Positions 24,496-36,901 of a DNA stretch of 64,000 nucleotides are shown piece after piece. A program made the translations under genes and the position numbers. Under the pieces are notes generated by a model. The model searched no databases, was not told where the DNA came from, and was given only the letters and a program-made list of their open reading frames with translations. This stretch comes from Blastomyces gilchristii SLH14081 (lineage: Eukaryota > Ascomycota > Eurotiomycetes > Onygenales > Ajellomycetaceae), in the NCBI RefSeq assembly GCF_000003855.2, contig NW_003101679.1:2331379-2395378 (forward strand), read 5' to 3'. Position 1 is the first letter of the stretch; each line of letters starts with the position of its first letter.

Positions 24496-24830
24496 GTTTC
24501 ATGAGTATTATCAATAATTGTTACCAAATTCTGATTATATAAGCAATCACTGAATGAACTGAATGAGACTGATTTTGATCTTCAGTCTCAGTCTCATTCT
24601 GATTTTAGAAGAATGATCATCTTTCACAGTTTATCCTGAGAAATTACTCTTATTTCACTATTCTTGAATTAAATCTGGTCATTTTTCACACCATTTCTCT
24701 CAGAAATGGTCCATTTTCAGATTTTTTTGAGGCTTGGTCCTGGTGGGACTCACGCCAAGAAATGTATGAGATCAGACCAAATGGGACCAAATGTGAAATT
24801 CATGGTCCCGCCGGCCAGTCTAACCACCAC

Positions 24831-24910
24831 ACGGGGTATGCGGTCGGCGATGGGGTCAAAATGCTCGTATGATCGAGGCTTTTCAATGGATCTATTGACG
24901 GGTTCTTATT
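24831..24910 (+). repeat. Dispersed repeat unit, copy 1, right part
   Basis: ACGGGGTATGCGGTCGGCGA to GGGTTCTTATTC continues the unit interrupted at 19014 and matches the minus strand of 37970-37892. The two copies diverge directly afterwards, so this marks the end of the unit. Confidence 0.85.
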
Positions 24911-25312
24911 CATCATCAGAGTGTTCTTGTAGTTATCTTCTGAATCTTTCTTCAATGAGTTCTAATAGTAATCACTATTATAAGGTTCTTAAAATAGTAA
25001 TATTAGTGCTAGAAGAATTTCACTATTGTAAGAAGCTTCTGATAATAAATATTATAGTTGATCTTCACAGATTGCATCTTCTATGAGAAAAATATCACTG
25101 AAACTCAGTTCTCATTTAACTGTACTATTTCTGAAATTGTAAAAAAGAAGATATCTGTCTTTAATCTGATTAAGAGTAAGAGATTAAAGTGAAACAGTAT
25201 CACTGTATCTGTGAATATCTGTTTCAATCTTATAAAGACTTTATAAGCTTCTGAGATAAGAAAGTTCTTATAGTTCTTTCTTCTTAACAATCTTTTCATT
25301 CTGCCCCGGTGG
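24911..25312 (-). pseudogene. gypsy C RNase H remnant
   Basis: The minus strand at 25299-25105 is open for 64 codons: AYKVFIRLKQIFTDTVILFHF followed by RLKTDIFFFTISEIVQLNEN. This aligns with the gypsy start of RNase H (AFxxLKxxFTxAPILxHFDP, ETDAS.FAI.GILSQ). A VEAFKHWRYY-like stretch follows in another frame near 24990. It is the part after RT in Pol and would degrade the RNA strand during reverse transcription. Confidence 0.75.
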
Positions 25313-25669
25313 CCGAATGGTTAATGCGGCCACCCGGTAGCACCTTGGCGTGGGAAACCAAGGCGCGTGGGTTCGAAACCCGCAGGGGATACATTAAATC
25401 CGGAACTCAAGCACCTCAGGTTTCTAATAAATACAGAGGTGTACAAATCGCTCCAATGAATTGCTCTATGTTCCTGGGCTGAGAAGTTATTATCGCATGT
25501 ATCTAATTGTCACTCCTTTGTATTTTCCTATGTTCTTGTTATCTTGGCGTGGTCTCAACACCTGTATTTCCTCCTGTATAACCAACACTTGACCTGTATT
25601 TAACATCACACAAGGACTCATCATAAGCTCCGCTTGCATATGAGTATAATGGAAGAATAATAATAATAA
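25313..25669 (+). mobile_element. tRNA-derived SINE, copy 2
   Basis: Nearly identical to SINE 3: TGGCCGAATGGTTAATGCGG (A box), GGGTTCGAAACCC (B box), body, then ATGGAAGAATAAT and a short (AAT)n tail. CpG and CpC sites are mostly intact, so it is young. Unlike the other two copies it has no clear target duplication. A 34-bp CpG-rich segment (25670-25703) follows the tail before gypsy sequence resumes. Confidence 0.9.
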
Positions 25670-25676
25670 CAAGCAT

Positions 25677-25701
25677 CAAACGCTCGCTTACGCTCGCTTT
25701 G
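25677..25701. other. CpG-rich GCTCGC hairpin/direct repeat
   Basis: CGCTCGC occurs twice around TTA, framed by CAAA and TTTG. It carries four CpG in 25 bp in a region where CpG is almost absent. It lies at the 3' junction of SINE 2. A similar motif (GCTTCGCTTCGCTC) sits at 46252-46265 at the Helitron edge. Confidence 0.6.
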
Positions 25702-25703
25702 TA

Positions 25704-26715
25704 GAATGACTTCTTCTTATTTTCACTCTTCAGTATATCTGTAAGAGTTAAGAAGATTCTTATAAATACAAAGATAAATTATTTATAGAAATTCACAAAG
25801 CTCAGAAAGATCTGAATCTTATAGATATTAGTTAACTTCAGTTATAATAGAATAGTCTTAACTTATAAAGATTTCATGTGAATATCATTCACAGTAATTA
25901 TATATTCTAGGAAATTAATTCAGCAGATACTGAAGTTATACTTTATAAGCTTAATATACAGTTCTGTCTCATCTAAAACCTTTAACACAGTTCATATATA
26001 CTCAGTGTATTCTTTCTTCTTTATAGAGTACATCATTACATCATTCAGATATATTATTATAAAGACATTCAGATATACACAAAGTATTTTATTAATAAAA
26101 GACTGAAATGCTGCAGAGATATTAGTCAAATCAAAAGATATTACTAGATATTTAAATAATCTCAGTGCAGTTTTAAAGACAGTCTTTTCTTTATTCTCAG
26201 ACTGTATTCACACTCATGTATATATATTAATCATATCTAGTTATGTGAATATAACAGCTTCTGCAAGACAGTTAATCATATTCTCAATCAGAGATAGAGA
26301 GTAGTAACTCTTTATAGTCTTGAAGTTCAGATCACAGTAGTTTATATACAAGCTGAGATCTTTATTCTTCTTTTTTACAAATATTATAGAGACTTCTGTA
26401 AAGATCTGCAAACATTGAATAAAGTCATTCTTCAGGTTCTTCTTCATATAAGCTCACAGAGTGTCTGTCTCATGATAGAAGAGCTTATAGATTAGTTCTT
26501 AGAAGGGTTTCTACTCTTGTATTAAATCTATTATCAGATTCTTATTATAATAAGATAAAAGCTCAGCTGTGTTAGCTGAACTGAACACTTCTATAAGATC
26601 TCAGTATTTCTCTGATATATGAAGCTCAGTCTCCATAACTATGAAGTTCTCAGATATTTATAAAGTTATTATATAGATGAGCTTATCTTCTCTAATCAAC
26701 TCTACAGTATTAACT
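25704..26715 (-). pseudogene. gypsy C reverse transcriptase remnant
   Basis: At 26447-26241 a 68-codon open piece reads LKNDFIQCLQIFTEVSIIFV, then KKKNKDLSLYINYCDLNFKT and YYSLSLIENMINCLAEAVIFT. This is the N-terminal gypsy RT block (FVKKKDGSLRLCVDYRGLN, YPLPLIDELLDRL, FTKLD). Further left, ISAAFQSFINKIL, FIIIYLNDVMMYS (the YLDD active site, D to N) and YNFSIC-stop-INFLEYI follow. The 5' side is cut by LINE2 with a 15-bp target duplication (26701-26715). Confidence 0.85.
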
Positions 26716-29390
26716 ATTCAAATAGCAAAACATGAAGTTCTGATCTCAATGCAGTTTTTATTGCTATAAAAGATGCATTTGATTATGTTTTAAAGTCAAA
26801 GATGATTCAAACTTTGAAGATGTTAAAACTGCCAGTTTCTCTAATAAAATAGGTTAACTGTTTTATGTCTCAAAGAATTATACAACTATTCTTTGATGGA
26901 ATGAAACAAGATAAGACTGAGATAAAAATAGAAGTATCGCAGAAATCTTCAATCTAACCTGTTTTATTTGCAATATACACTCCATATCTATTCAGAAAAG
27001 AGAGATGAAAATTGTGAGATCTTCAAGTTATGTAGATGATATTGATCTAGTCTGCAAATTATATGTAATCGAATAGAATTTAGAAGTGATTGAAAAAGCA
27101 GTAAAAGGAAATCTTTGTTAGAGCAGATATCAATCAAATTTTAATTTGATATGAATAAAACTGAGATAATTCACTTTGTTCCCAGATTCAATGAGAAAAA
27201 AATAAGTCTCACTCTTTTGAATAAAGAGATTAAACCCAGTTTGAATGTCAAATGACTAGAACTATGATTAAACTTCAAGTTGAATTTTAAATATCATATT
27301 CAACAACAAACTATCAAGATAGAGAGACTACTGAATAGTGTAATCAGACTATCAAATACTGAGAGAGGTCTATTCTTTCAGACTATGAGACAGATATACA
27401 TAGTCTATATCATCTCAGTAGCTAATTATGAAGTTCAAGTTTGATAAAATAATTAAGATAATTTCACTGAACTCTTTCAAAGTCTGTAAAACAAAGCATT
27501 GAGAAGAATTCTGAGAGCATTCAAATCATCTTCTATTAAAGCAATGAAAATTGAAGCTTCAATTTCTTCTTCTGCTATTCAATTTGAAAAGGTCTGTATA
27601 AACTATACTCTGAGAGTTATAAAGATGAGCATAAATTATATAATCAGAGAAAGAGTCTCTTCTTCATTTTCATCAATTAACTCAGGAAATGAACTGAATT
27701 GAAATAGATTTCTTGTTTGAAATGAAAATACCTCTTCAAAAAAAATTCTCTCTCAATCATATAGACTATATTCACTGATTAAAAATTAATTTTCTTCATT
27801 AAATGTTGAGAAAATTGATCATGAGAAGATATCTCTCTGAAGAGAAAAGCTGACATCTCTCATAGACTAATAAATAAGTAAACTATTTAAAGAGAGAGAA
27901 TATGAACAGTATTTGAAGCAGATCTCTACAGTCAATATAAAAGACTCTATTCTGATTTACTTAGATGACTCAAAAATTGAGAGTTTAAACAGATTAGATG
28001 CAGACATTGCTTATACTGATAATAATATTAACTTTATCTCAAATTTCTAGAATTTAGGCTGTGAATCTGAAGTCTTTGATGCTGAACTATTTATAATGAT
28101 GAAACCTTTTGTTGAGATAAAATCTTATAAAAGAGAAAATAGTTTGAAAGAAATATGAATATTCTCTGATAATTAAGCTGCTTTGAAAAGGCTTAGAAAT
28201 AGTCAGATTCATAGTGATTAAATAAATCTTGAACTGATTTTAAATTCTGTTATAAAAATTCAAAAGAAAAGAATATTAAAACTGATAATTTATCTGAACT
28301 GAGTTTCTACTTATATAAATATTCATGACAATGAATTGGCTGATTCAGCAGTAAAAAAGAGTTCAGAATTAAGCAGATCTATTCAAAAAACAGTGTTCTG
28401 ATCTTTTATAAAGAGAATGGTAAAAGAATCTTGTTTAAATAAGTAAATTGAAAGCTGATAGAAATAAAAGAAGAGTATACATTATTTAAGATTTAAGATA
28501 AAACTCAAGTGAAAATCTTGTTTAATTAAATATAAAAAGAAAATATTTTCATCTATAATTCAGCTGAAATTAGAACATGATTATTTCAAATCTTATATAC
28601 AAAGATTTGATAATAGATTTGCTTCAACACAATGCTCATTCTGCAATGTAAATGAAAATTCTGAGTAGACTGACCGTGTGACCGTGTCTGGGACCAGGAC
28701 CAGATTTTTTGATAGTCTCATTATCAATTTGAATGATATCATTACACAGTTTTAACATTAGATAGTAGTCTCATACTGTTTCAGTGAGACTTACTGTCTA
28801 CTCTTATCACATTTTTCAAATAAGACCATGATTTTCACTTCTCAATTTAAATTATTTTTATTACTTTAAATAACTTTAAATTTCATTTAAGCATTATCAA
28901 AAAGCATTACTTTTTAAAAAATTAAAAATAGTCTAAAAAGAACCTTAAAATGTCTAAAAATAGTAACTTTATGCTAAGAATGGGACTAAATGAGATCAAA
29001 TGAGATCACTTTCTCATTTTTTTCAAGTCATGATTTCATTTTAAGATCTGATATATAGTCACTTTGCATGTTTTTTTAATGACTAGTCCCAGCAGGATGC
29101 ACGCCAAGAAATATATGAGATCAGACCAAATGAAATCAAACGTGAAATTCATGATCTCAGCGGCCAGTCTAATTCTGAGTATCTTATAATATATTATTCA
29201 TTATACTATAGTCAGAGTCAGATTGAAAGAGAAGTATAATTTAAATCAATTAAATATAAGATTCTTATTCTCAACTGAGACAGAAATTAAATATTTAGTA
29301 GACTTTCTATCAGAAACTTAAGCAGCTATAAAAAAATAGCTGAATTCAGAAATATCTGAATACAAAGAGATGGAAATTGATCAGATATAG
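26716..29390 (+). pseudogene. LINE ORF2 remnant, RT C-terminal part and RNase H (LINE2)
   Basis: It starts in RT (AVFIAIKDAFDYV, then SYVDDIDLV with the active-site DD near 27035). A piece of 67 codons is open at 27499-27702 (RILRAFKSSSIKAMKIEAS). RNase H reads ILIYLDDSKIESLN and EVFDAELFIM, then GWFSD-like IFSDN at 28155. The stop aligns with LINE3 at TAG 29388-29390. It is interrupted by the MITE at 28666-29171 and carries many in-frame stops. Confidence 0.82.
28666..29171 (+). mobile_element. 506-bp hAT-type MITE, copy D
   Basis: TAGACTGACCGTGTGACCG to GCGGCCAGTCTA, with a perfect 8-bp target duplication ATTCTGAG at 28658-28665 and 29172-29179. It lies inside LINE2 ORF2, so it is younger than LINE2. 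Confidence 0.95.
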
Positions 29391-29763
29391 TCTGTTAAAA
29401 CAGTTATACACTATCTTTTAATAATTTTATTGTATTATAGTCTCTCTTTACTTTACTTTTTCTTTTTTATTCTTTTCTATCTACTTATTTAATATGTCTA
29501 TCTTTAAGACTTTATTCTCTTTTCTTTTGTCATGATATTTCCAAATGATTTCAAAGTATCAGAAGATGTTAAAATACTGCAATGTATAAAGAGTTTTTAT
29601 ATTCTGAGCTCAAATTTTCTGATTTTGCATATGGGAAATTGGTAAATATATAATAGTTAACTTTATAGATATTAGAAACACTCTGAGAACTAAAATTTCT
29701 CAGGTAGATATCATAGTCTCTGACTGCATACATTTATAATTGAAGAATAATAATAATAATAAA

Positions 29764-31259
29764 TCTACAGTATTAACTGATTCTATCTTTATAAGTGAGT
29801 CTGTTAACACTGATTGAAAGTATAAATCTGACTCATAGACAGCTACAAGTGAATTGTGTCTTTGAAGTTATACAAGTCTCAAGTACATGTTATCTATAAT
29901 GTTTATAATAATCACAGTTTTTGCAACTCTTCTTCAAGTTCTGAAGAGATCTTGCAATTCAAAGATAACTCTTATAAATTTCTCTGCTCTTAGATCTGAG
30001 CTCTGACACTCTGATTATTATAAGAGCAGATTCTCAGTTTTCATTACTCAGCTCATTTACTTTACAAGCTTTAGAGATACTACAGTGACCTGAGATCTCA
30101 AGTTTATCAATATTTTTCATACTTGCATAGCAGCAGTACTGTGATATAATCTCTTCTTATAAGTGTGCATTTTCATTGAGAAAGTAACAGATTCAGATAT
30201 CAGCTTTAAGACTCTTAAGAAGACAGTTACTGACTCTGTCTATAAGTTCTTAAAGTTCTATTTCAGTTTATTAGAACAGTTTGTATAAAGATGTTCTGAT
30301 TTGAAATAGATAAAGTAAAGACTCTTTTTCCTAATCTCTCTATTATACACTCTGTTCACAGAAGCTTGTAAAGCTCTCTCTCTCTACTTAGTAATTAGAT
30401 ATGAATCTCTCTGTACTCTGTTATTTTTTCTTAGTACATCTATTCTTTATTATTCTGACTCTTATAATATTAATCACTGATTTACTCTTTACAGATTTAT
30501 AACTCTCACAGTAATCTGTAAATAGTGAATAAGAGTCATCAGCTTCTTCAGAGTTAAGAACTTAGAGTTTTACTTAATAAGCTTATTCTATATATTATTA
30601 TTCAGCTTCTTTATAAATAGTATCATTTAGATCTTTTTTCAGAACTTTGTTTTCACAGACTCTAATTTATATTATAATTTTATAAAGTGCTGTGAGTAGT
30701 CTTTATTAGATTTCTTATCTCTTTTTCTAATATTGATAATCACAGTTCAAATATTCTCTTTTCAGCTTACACAGTCTCTTTTCTTATTCTCTAAATAGAT
30801 TTTGAGAACAGATTAGTAAAATCTCTTATAATAGTTCTCTAAATAATTCAGTCAGTTCTTGACTTCAGTATAGTAGAGATCTGTTATTATATAAATAATA
30901 GCTTCTTCATCTTTCATATCACACAGCTGAGCTTGTAAGTTAATTTTTAAAGATAATCTTGTAAAAACTTTTATAGATTGTAATTCAGTAGATAATCTTA
31001 AACAGTTATAGCTTAAGAAAGTTTCTTTTCAGTTTACAGATGTTTCTGAACATTATGTTTAAAGACTTAATTTAAGAGTGTTTACAGACAGTAAACATTT
31101 CTTATAGAAAAATATCTTGATTCTGTAGAAGATACTCAAGAATATTCTTTATTAAGATTAATTTATTCATGAGTTTAAAGAGTTTCTCTGTTACAGATAC
31201 AGAGAATGTTATTTTATAAGTAATTAATAAGTTCTCTGAGACTTCTTTTACAGAGATTA
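29764..31259 (-). pseudogene. gypsy C Gag remnant
   Basis: From about 30950 down to 30400 the minus strand reads LCDMKDEEAIIYIITDLYYT, then VKNWLNYLENYYKRFY, KDYSQHFIKL and LLTLKKLMTLIHYLQ-like pieces. These have the composition and spacing of a fungal gypsy Gag. Stops are frequent and no zinc knuckle was resolved. The copia element is inserted at its upstream end (31260). Confidence 0.6.
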
Positions 31260-31354
31260 TATGAAAGGTGTAAAGCTTGTGTGATTGAAAGGTTGCTAGC
31301 TTGTGGAAAGTTATATAGTGAAAGGATTAGTAAGCCAGATCATGTGACCTGACA
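31260..31354 (-). repeat. 3' LTR of copia element
   Basis: TATGAAAGGTGTAAAGC to CATGTGACCTGACA. It differs from the other LTR at only a few sites, mainly G-to-A and C-to-T, including the terminal TG/TA and CA/TA. Confidence 0.9.
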
Positions 31355-31518
31355 TCCTCACTCACCAGAGTAACTATACATGATACTATATACAAAATTC
31401 ACCTTCAAATCAAGTACAGGTACAAAAAATGACTGGAAAATGTGTAGTAATGAAAAATCAGTTATGAGATACATCATTTTTTATCCCTCTATTCTTCTAT
31501 CTTCTTTATATTCTCTTT

Positions 31519-34500
31519 TCAATGCATATATTTCAACATTTCAAGTGATTTAGTAAGCTCATCCGCTGCATTCTCAGCAGATGAAATATATTGAATAGAT
31601 ATCTCATTCTTGTGAATGAGATCCTGAAGAATGTGGAAATGAACCTCTATATACTTCAAGCAGTGTGGAATTGCCTCAGAAGAGGATAGCTCTATGGCGG
31701 ACTTATTATCGGCATGGATTGTATAAGCCAGACTATTGACTGTGGTGGGAATGAGGTGATCGTCGGCATCCAGATTGTTGAGATGAGATGGGATGAATCC
31801 AGCGTCTTCTAGAAGCTCTCAGAGACAGACAAGCTCATATGCAGTCTCAGAGAATGCAATATATTCAGCCTCTGTTGATCATTTGAAGACCTCTGTTTGC
31901 CGGCAGCTCCGCCATGCAACGGGGCCACCTGCCATATAGATGATATAACCAGTGATTGAACAAGATCCTGGATCCCTACCGGCTCAATCAGTATCTGTGT
32001 ATATCACAGGTTCAATTTCAGCATCTCTGTGATAGGTTATACCCTCATTGATTGAACTCTGTAGATATCAGAGTATATGCTTGTATGCAGCTCAGTTCTT
32101 TGATGTAGACCAGGAGCTGAATCATTCAAGAAATCCTGCAGTGAAGCTCATATCAGAATATGTATTGAATATTAGATACTGTAGAGATCTGATACTGAAT
32201 TGATAGAATTATAGAGTAAATTCTGCTGTGTATACAATCAGTTTCTTATCATTATTTATAAAATCAACATTCTTCTTCATAGAAGTGAATGTAGAGTGAC
32301 AGTCAATCATTGAGAACTTCTTCAGAAGATTTCTTACAAAGAGAAGTTAAGATAATATCAATGAAGTTGAATCTCTATCAATCTTCATTTCTAGATAGCA
32401 GTTGAAATTCTCTACATTCTTGATCTTGTAATTAGCAGTGATTTCAGCTTTGACCCAGTTTAGATCTTTGATTTTCAGGCTGTAGAGATGAACATTATTC
32501 ATGTAGATGATTATATAGATCTGTCTTTCATCATGAATAAATAGTTCAGCATTATAGAAACAGATATAAAAGTCTGAGTGTAATAGCATCTTTTGCTGCT
32601 TCTCATATTATAAGAGTACTGCTTACTTAAGACTGTAAAGTCTTTGTATCAACTCACACACAAGATTATCATGATCTTCACAGAATTCTGTGAATTAATT
32701 CATATATATCTGTTCATCAGCAGGCAGTTGAATATTCAAAAAAGTGATCATCATATCAATCTGCAGAACATATCATCTCTGAGATGTCAAGATCATCATA
32801 AGAGCTTATGAGATGAATGCAGAGATGATAAGTGTAAAGATTCTTAAGTAATTGACTCTCTTCTGTTGATGATTTCTGCAGATAACTCAGCAGGTCTTAT
32901 AGTGAATAACATCACTCATATTATTGAACTTTTTATCAAATACTTATTGACTGTGAAGAACACTTATTTGTGATATTCTCTCTATCAGTTGTCAGACCTC
33001 TATCTGTTTCAAATGATTGATCTCTTTAACACAGATCTTGTAATAATATTTTCATTTCATGAAAGCTTTGACATGCATGAGGTTTTTCAGAATTGAAAGT
33101 ACAGCAATCTGAGAATTGATGAGTAGATCTTCAAGACTATTCCTCACTGAAGATTTACTCACTGTAGATTTTCTCACTATAGTGATATCTCTTATAGATG
33201 TTGAAGAATCATCAGATTCAACTGTGAGTTTCAGAGAATTTAGTGTATTCTGCACTAAAAAGATAGATATTCTCATGAAGATATCATAGTCAATTCATCA
33301 ATTATTAGTAAGTATAAGAAATAATGAACACTCAGATCAGATTTTCTTATCAGTGAACAGATTATTAATTGATGAATTAGAAATCACTGTAATCTCTTAA
33401 CAGACTATAGTGAGTAGATCTGATGTCACTGAAGAAATCACTGCAGCTGCTTTACAGATCATATTCAGTAGAATCTTCAGATTGTGTGTTATCAGTATTG
33501 ATAAATTAGCAAGATGAAGGTTCTTCTGAAAGATGATATCTTTTGATATGTATAAATGCCTGTTGAAGGGGTTCACTAATCTATAATTGATAAAATCATC
33601 ATATCTCATAAAAATCAACTCTTTGAAATGAGAAGCTATCTTATTAATGAGCTTCAGAACTATCTTTAAGAATGCTTTGCAATCTTATCAGTAAATGCTG
33701 CATGCAGAAGATAGAGCTTCAAGTCAGGCCTTATACAGTGTAATTGACTTCATATTTTCAGAGCTCTTATACAATATTGTTGAGATTGATATAAGGTTAA
33801 GCAGCTCTGTAACTGCAATAACTGTCTTATCTCACATCTTTTTCAGAGCTGAAGAGTCTATTAATAGTGATTGAGACTTCTCAATGATTAAACTGATTGA
33901 TTGTTCAGATACTTCATCTTACTGTGAAGTATGAGAGAGAGTTAGCTCTCATTTTATATCTTCACTGAGCATATATATCATGACTGCATTTGAATTCAAT
34001 TCTTCATAATCTGAGTGAATGATCATAATGTCATATCTCAGCAGATTCTTGATGAATTAATTAAAGATCTGTAGACATCTCAATATCTCATTTTTGCATT
34101 TCAATAGAAATATTCATCTTATTCAGATGACATCATCTGTAATCATCATTGCAAGCTTCTTGCCAGTGTAAGATGATATATCATTCTCAGTTTCAAGGGT
34201 CTCATCATCACTGAATATATTCACTCAAATCTTCAAGGTCTTGCAGATGATATGATGTGGTGTGAAATCCTTGTAGAATACATGTTTCTGCTTAGTCTTA
34301 ACACATGTGAAACAGAATGATAATTTCTTCAGACTGATAATAGTAATATCAAATCACAGATCTCTGATCATTTTTAATATACTATTTTCACTGATATGAT
34401 TAAGTCAATGATGTCATTCATCTATTGAAAGCTGTTTCAGAAGAACTGCAGATAATTGAGGATGAAGATGAGATAATAAAGAAATTAGTATCTGAATTCT

Positions 34501-36780
34501 TAGAGTTGATTAACTGTTCAACCTTCTCACAGCTAAAAAGCTTCAAAGACTCTGCATTCAGATCATAATCTGTTGAGATTGTCTTTGATTTTGAAACAGT
34601 CACATATGTCACTGCTTCATATATTGAGTCATTCATTATTTCATGAAATGTCAGTGAGCTGTTGAATAGAATGTAAATATTATTGTAAGACAGATTAGTG
34701 TAGAAGATATCACTGTTAATAGATGACAGAAACTCAAAGTAGTTCTCAGTATCAACTTACATATTACAGTGAATATAGCTCTGATGTTTCATAAGCTCAG
34801 TGAAGATCAGATTTGTGAATAGTTCTGACACATAGTATACATGATTGAATTCTATCAATCTTTCACTCACTGAGATGAATGCAGTGCTGACACTCTGAAC
34901 CTTCAGAATGGCCTTATTGACCACTTGAACTGTTGAATCATTGATTGCTATAAGTTCTGAAAATTGTCATCTATCACTTGCTATGTGGCATCCAGCGCCA
35001 CTATCTCATATAGTGAGGGGATTCTTGTGAGGTTTCATGAAACAGGCTGGCACATTGATAATCTCTGTGAGATTTGTTATCTGATAGGTCTCTGATTCAT
35101 CTGTAATGAATAGTTGAGTTCTACTCTCACTATTGTTCTTTTTCTTCTTTTCCTTGAATTCCTTTATTATCACAGTATTGTATATTCTTCAATTATTCAG
35201 AGTACTGTCTGAATTGATCAATCAACAGATGTCAAAGTGAGATCTCTCACATTCAGAACATGTAGATGAATTACTCAATTTCTGATGATTTCAGAAGCCT
35301 TCTTGAGTATTATCATGACCACATTCATTACAGTCTCCACGGGCCGAATTCGATGTATTGTTGTTGTTAGAATTGATAGATGTAGTGATCATTGTAGCTG
35401 TGATTGCTGTTGTAGCAGAGACTGCAGAGTTGACTGCAGAATCTGTATTCTGTAGATTCTTTTTATCTTTTGAAGAATCAAGTCACAAACAGATCTTCTT
35501 CATGAGAAGATCAACATTCAATACCACAGCTGTGGATTTGAAATCCTGTATCTTCTCTATCTTCTTCTGAACATAATTTCTTCAATTATTAAGTAGAACT
35601 GAGCAGAAAGTATCAAATATTCATGTATCTGAGAAGAAAGTATTCAACATCTTCAATTTCATGATGATGAACTGAAATTTATCAAAGAATGTGTGTAGAT
35701 TGATGATCTGTGTGTCATCAAGAGACATGAATTTCAGAACTGTCTCACAGTGTAACTGTGTTTTGAAGACAGAGTGTTTCTATTCAATTGCATTTCATAG
35801 AGTATAAGTAATCTGATTTTCATTATATTTGAAGAAACATGATCTGACTCCTGCACTCAAGAAGTTTGAGATGAATGTGTAGAGTCATCAGTTTCTGACA
35901 TCTCAGAATGATGCTTATTCATCATCTCTTTCTAGAGAGTTCTGAGTCTGTTGTTTCTCTATCATATATTAACACTGTGCATCAACCAGTTTTGATTTCA
36001 TGAAGATACTTCATGTGATGTATTTGAATATATTAGTTAAACTGTTTAATCTCACAGTATTCTTGACATCTTTCTTGAATTGAGAGATTACCTTGCTAAC
36101 ACAGCTATTCAGTTTATAAAGGTTGAATTCCAACCTTTCTCTGAGATTAGAATCCCATGTGACTGTACAGGCTGTTGAGATGATGACAGAATGATTGTTA
36201 ACATTCTGTGATCAACCTGTGAAGATTGAGAATCTCTCTTAATGAAGTTTTTTCAGTTGTAGTTTAAGTTCTAGAACTTTACATCTCTTCTTCTTCATCT
36301 TATATATTATCTTGAGATGTTTCATCTGTTGATCTGATATTTTCTTATCTGAACAGTAGACATCTAAGTGTTCATTATTCTCATCAAGAGAACCAGCTTC
36401 ATCAAGCTGTTGAGTAGATCAGAAGGCCGGCCTGACTGTGTCAGAAGCTGTATTCAAATCAGCTTCAAATTGAGAGAGTGTTTCAGAGTGTTCATCAATG
36501 AAGATTTGAAAGGCTTCAGAAGAATGTTCACTGACAGAGCATAAGTGTGAAGAATCATCATCATCAGCTGCAACTAACTCAGTGAAAAGAATATGAGATT
36601 GTGAATGTGTATGTGAGTGAGATTGTGTTGAATCTGTCCTCTTGATATTTATTTATTGAATCCTTGTTAATATCATTCTCTTTTTTTTTTTTGCTTTTTT
36701 GCAATGTGATGTGTTGTCTGCAAGCCTCTTTTTTTTTTAAGCAAGCAGTAGTATTATTGATCAACAAGATCTCAATACTG
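31519..36780 (-). pseudogene. copia Gag-Pol polyprotein, damaged
   Basis: N-terminal Gag (about 36780-35400) includes a Cys/His cluster near 35330 (DCNECGHDNTQ, then CSECERSHFDIC). The integrase core lies near 34280-33900: FTPHHICKTLKI, an MMITDDV D-box and IIHSD-stop-EELNSNAV. RT near 32590-32347 is open for 80 codons: MLLHSDFYICFYN, YIIIYMNNVHLYS (aligned with the YVDD box, mutated) and NVENFNCYLEMKI. RNase H ends the protein and is open from about 31720 to the TGA at 31519: HADNKSAIELSSSEAIPH, KYIEVHFHILQDLI and ENAADELTKSLEM. TGA codons at Trp/Arg positions break the rest. Confidence 0.88.
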
Positions 36781-36887
36781 ATAGAATAAGATGATTTTAA
36801 CTCCTGATGAGTGTATCAAATGAAGCAGTAGTTAAATAATGATTATATCAACAAGGAATTCTGAATTAGCAGTGATTTTGTGCAAAA

Positions 36888-36901
36888 CAGATCTCATAAC
36901 C
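36888..36901 (-). other. copia primer-binding site (initiator tRNA-Met half)
   Basis: Directly next to the 5' LTR the minus strand reads GGTTATGAGATCTG. Copia elements prime from the anticodon arm of tRNA-iMet with GGTTATGGGCCCAG-like sites; the differences are all G-to-A or C-to-T. Confidence 0.7.

Larger units (their letters stand above)
19015..24822 (+). mobile_element. Complete 5.8-kb hAT DNA transposon
   Basis: It starts TAGACTGACCGTGTGACCG and ends CCGGCCAGTCTA, with a perfect 8-bp target duplication ACCACCAC at 19007-19014 and 24823-24830. The interrupted repeat unit is continuous across the empty site in the second copy (37890-38475), which confirms both ends. It carries a transposase gene (right half) and a second spliced gene (20792-21578), both damaged. 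Its ends, including the GACCGTGT direct repeat and the right subterminal region, match the 506-bp MITEs, so it is the likely autonomous partner. Confidence 0.93.
26716..29763 (+). mobile_element. 5'-truncated Tad-like LINE (LINE2)
   Basis: It begins within the RT domain and ends with the conserved 3'UTR and (AAT)n tail. A perfect 15-bp target duplication TCTACAGTATTAACT flanks it (26701-26715 and 29764-29778), as expected of target-primed reverse transcription with 5' truncation. MITE copy D lies inside. Confidence 0.95.

Noticed and set aside
24706..25086. 126-codon plus-strand open frame
   Set aside because: It crosses the hAT 3' terminus, the repeat unit and decayed gypsy C, so it cannot be an ancestral gene.
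35358..35570. 70-codon plus-strand open frame rich in Val/Ala
   Set aside because: Antisense shadow of the copia Gag region, which reads on the minus strand.
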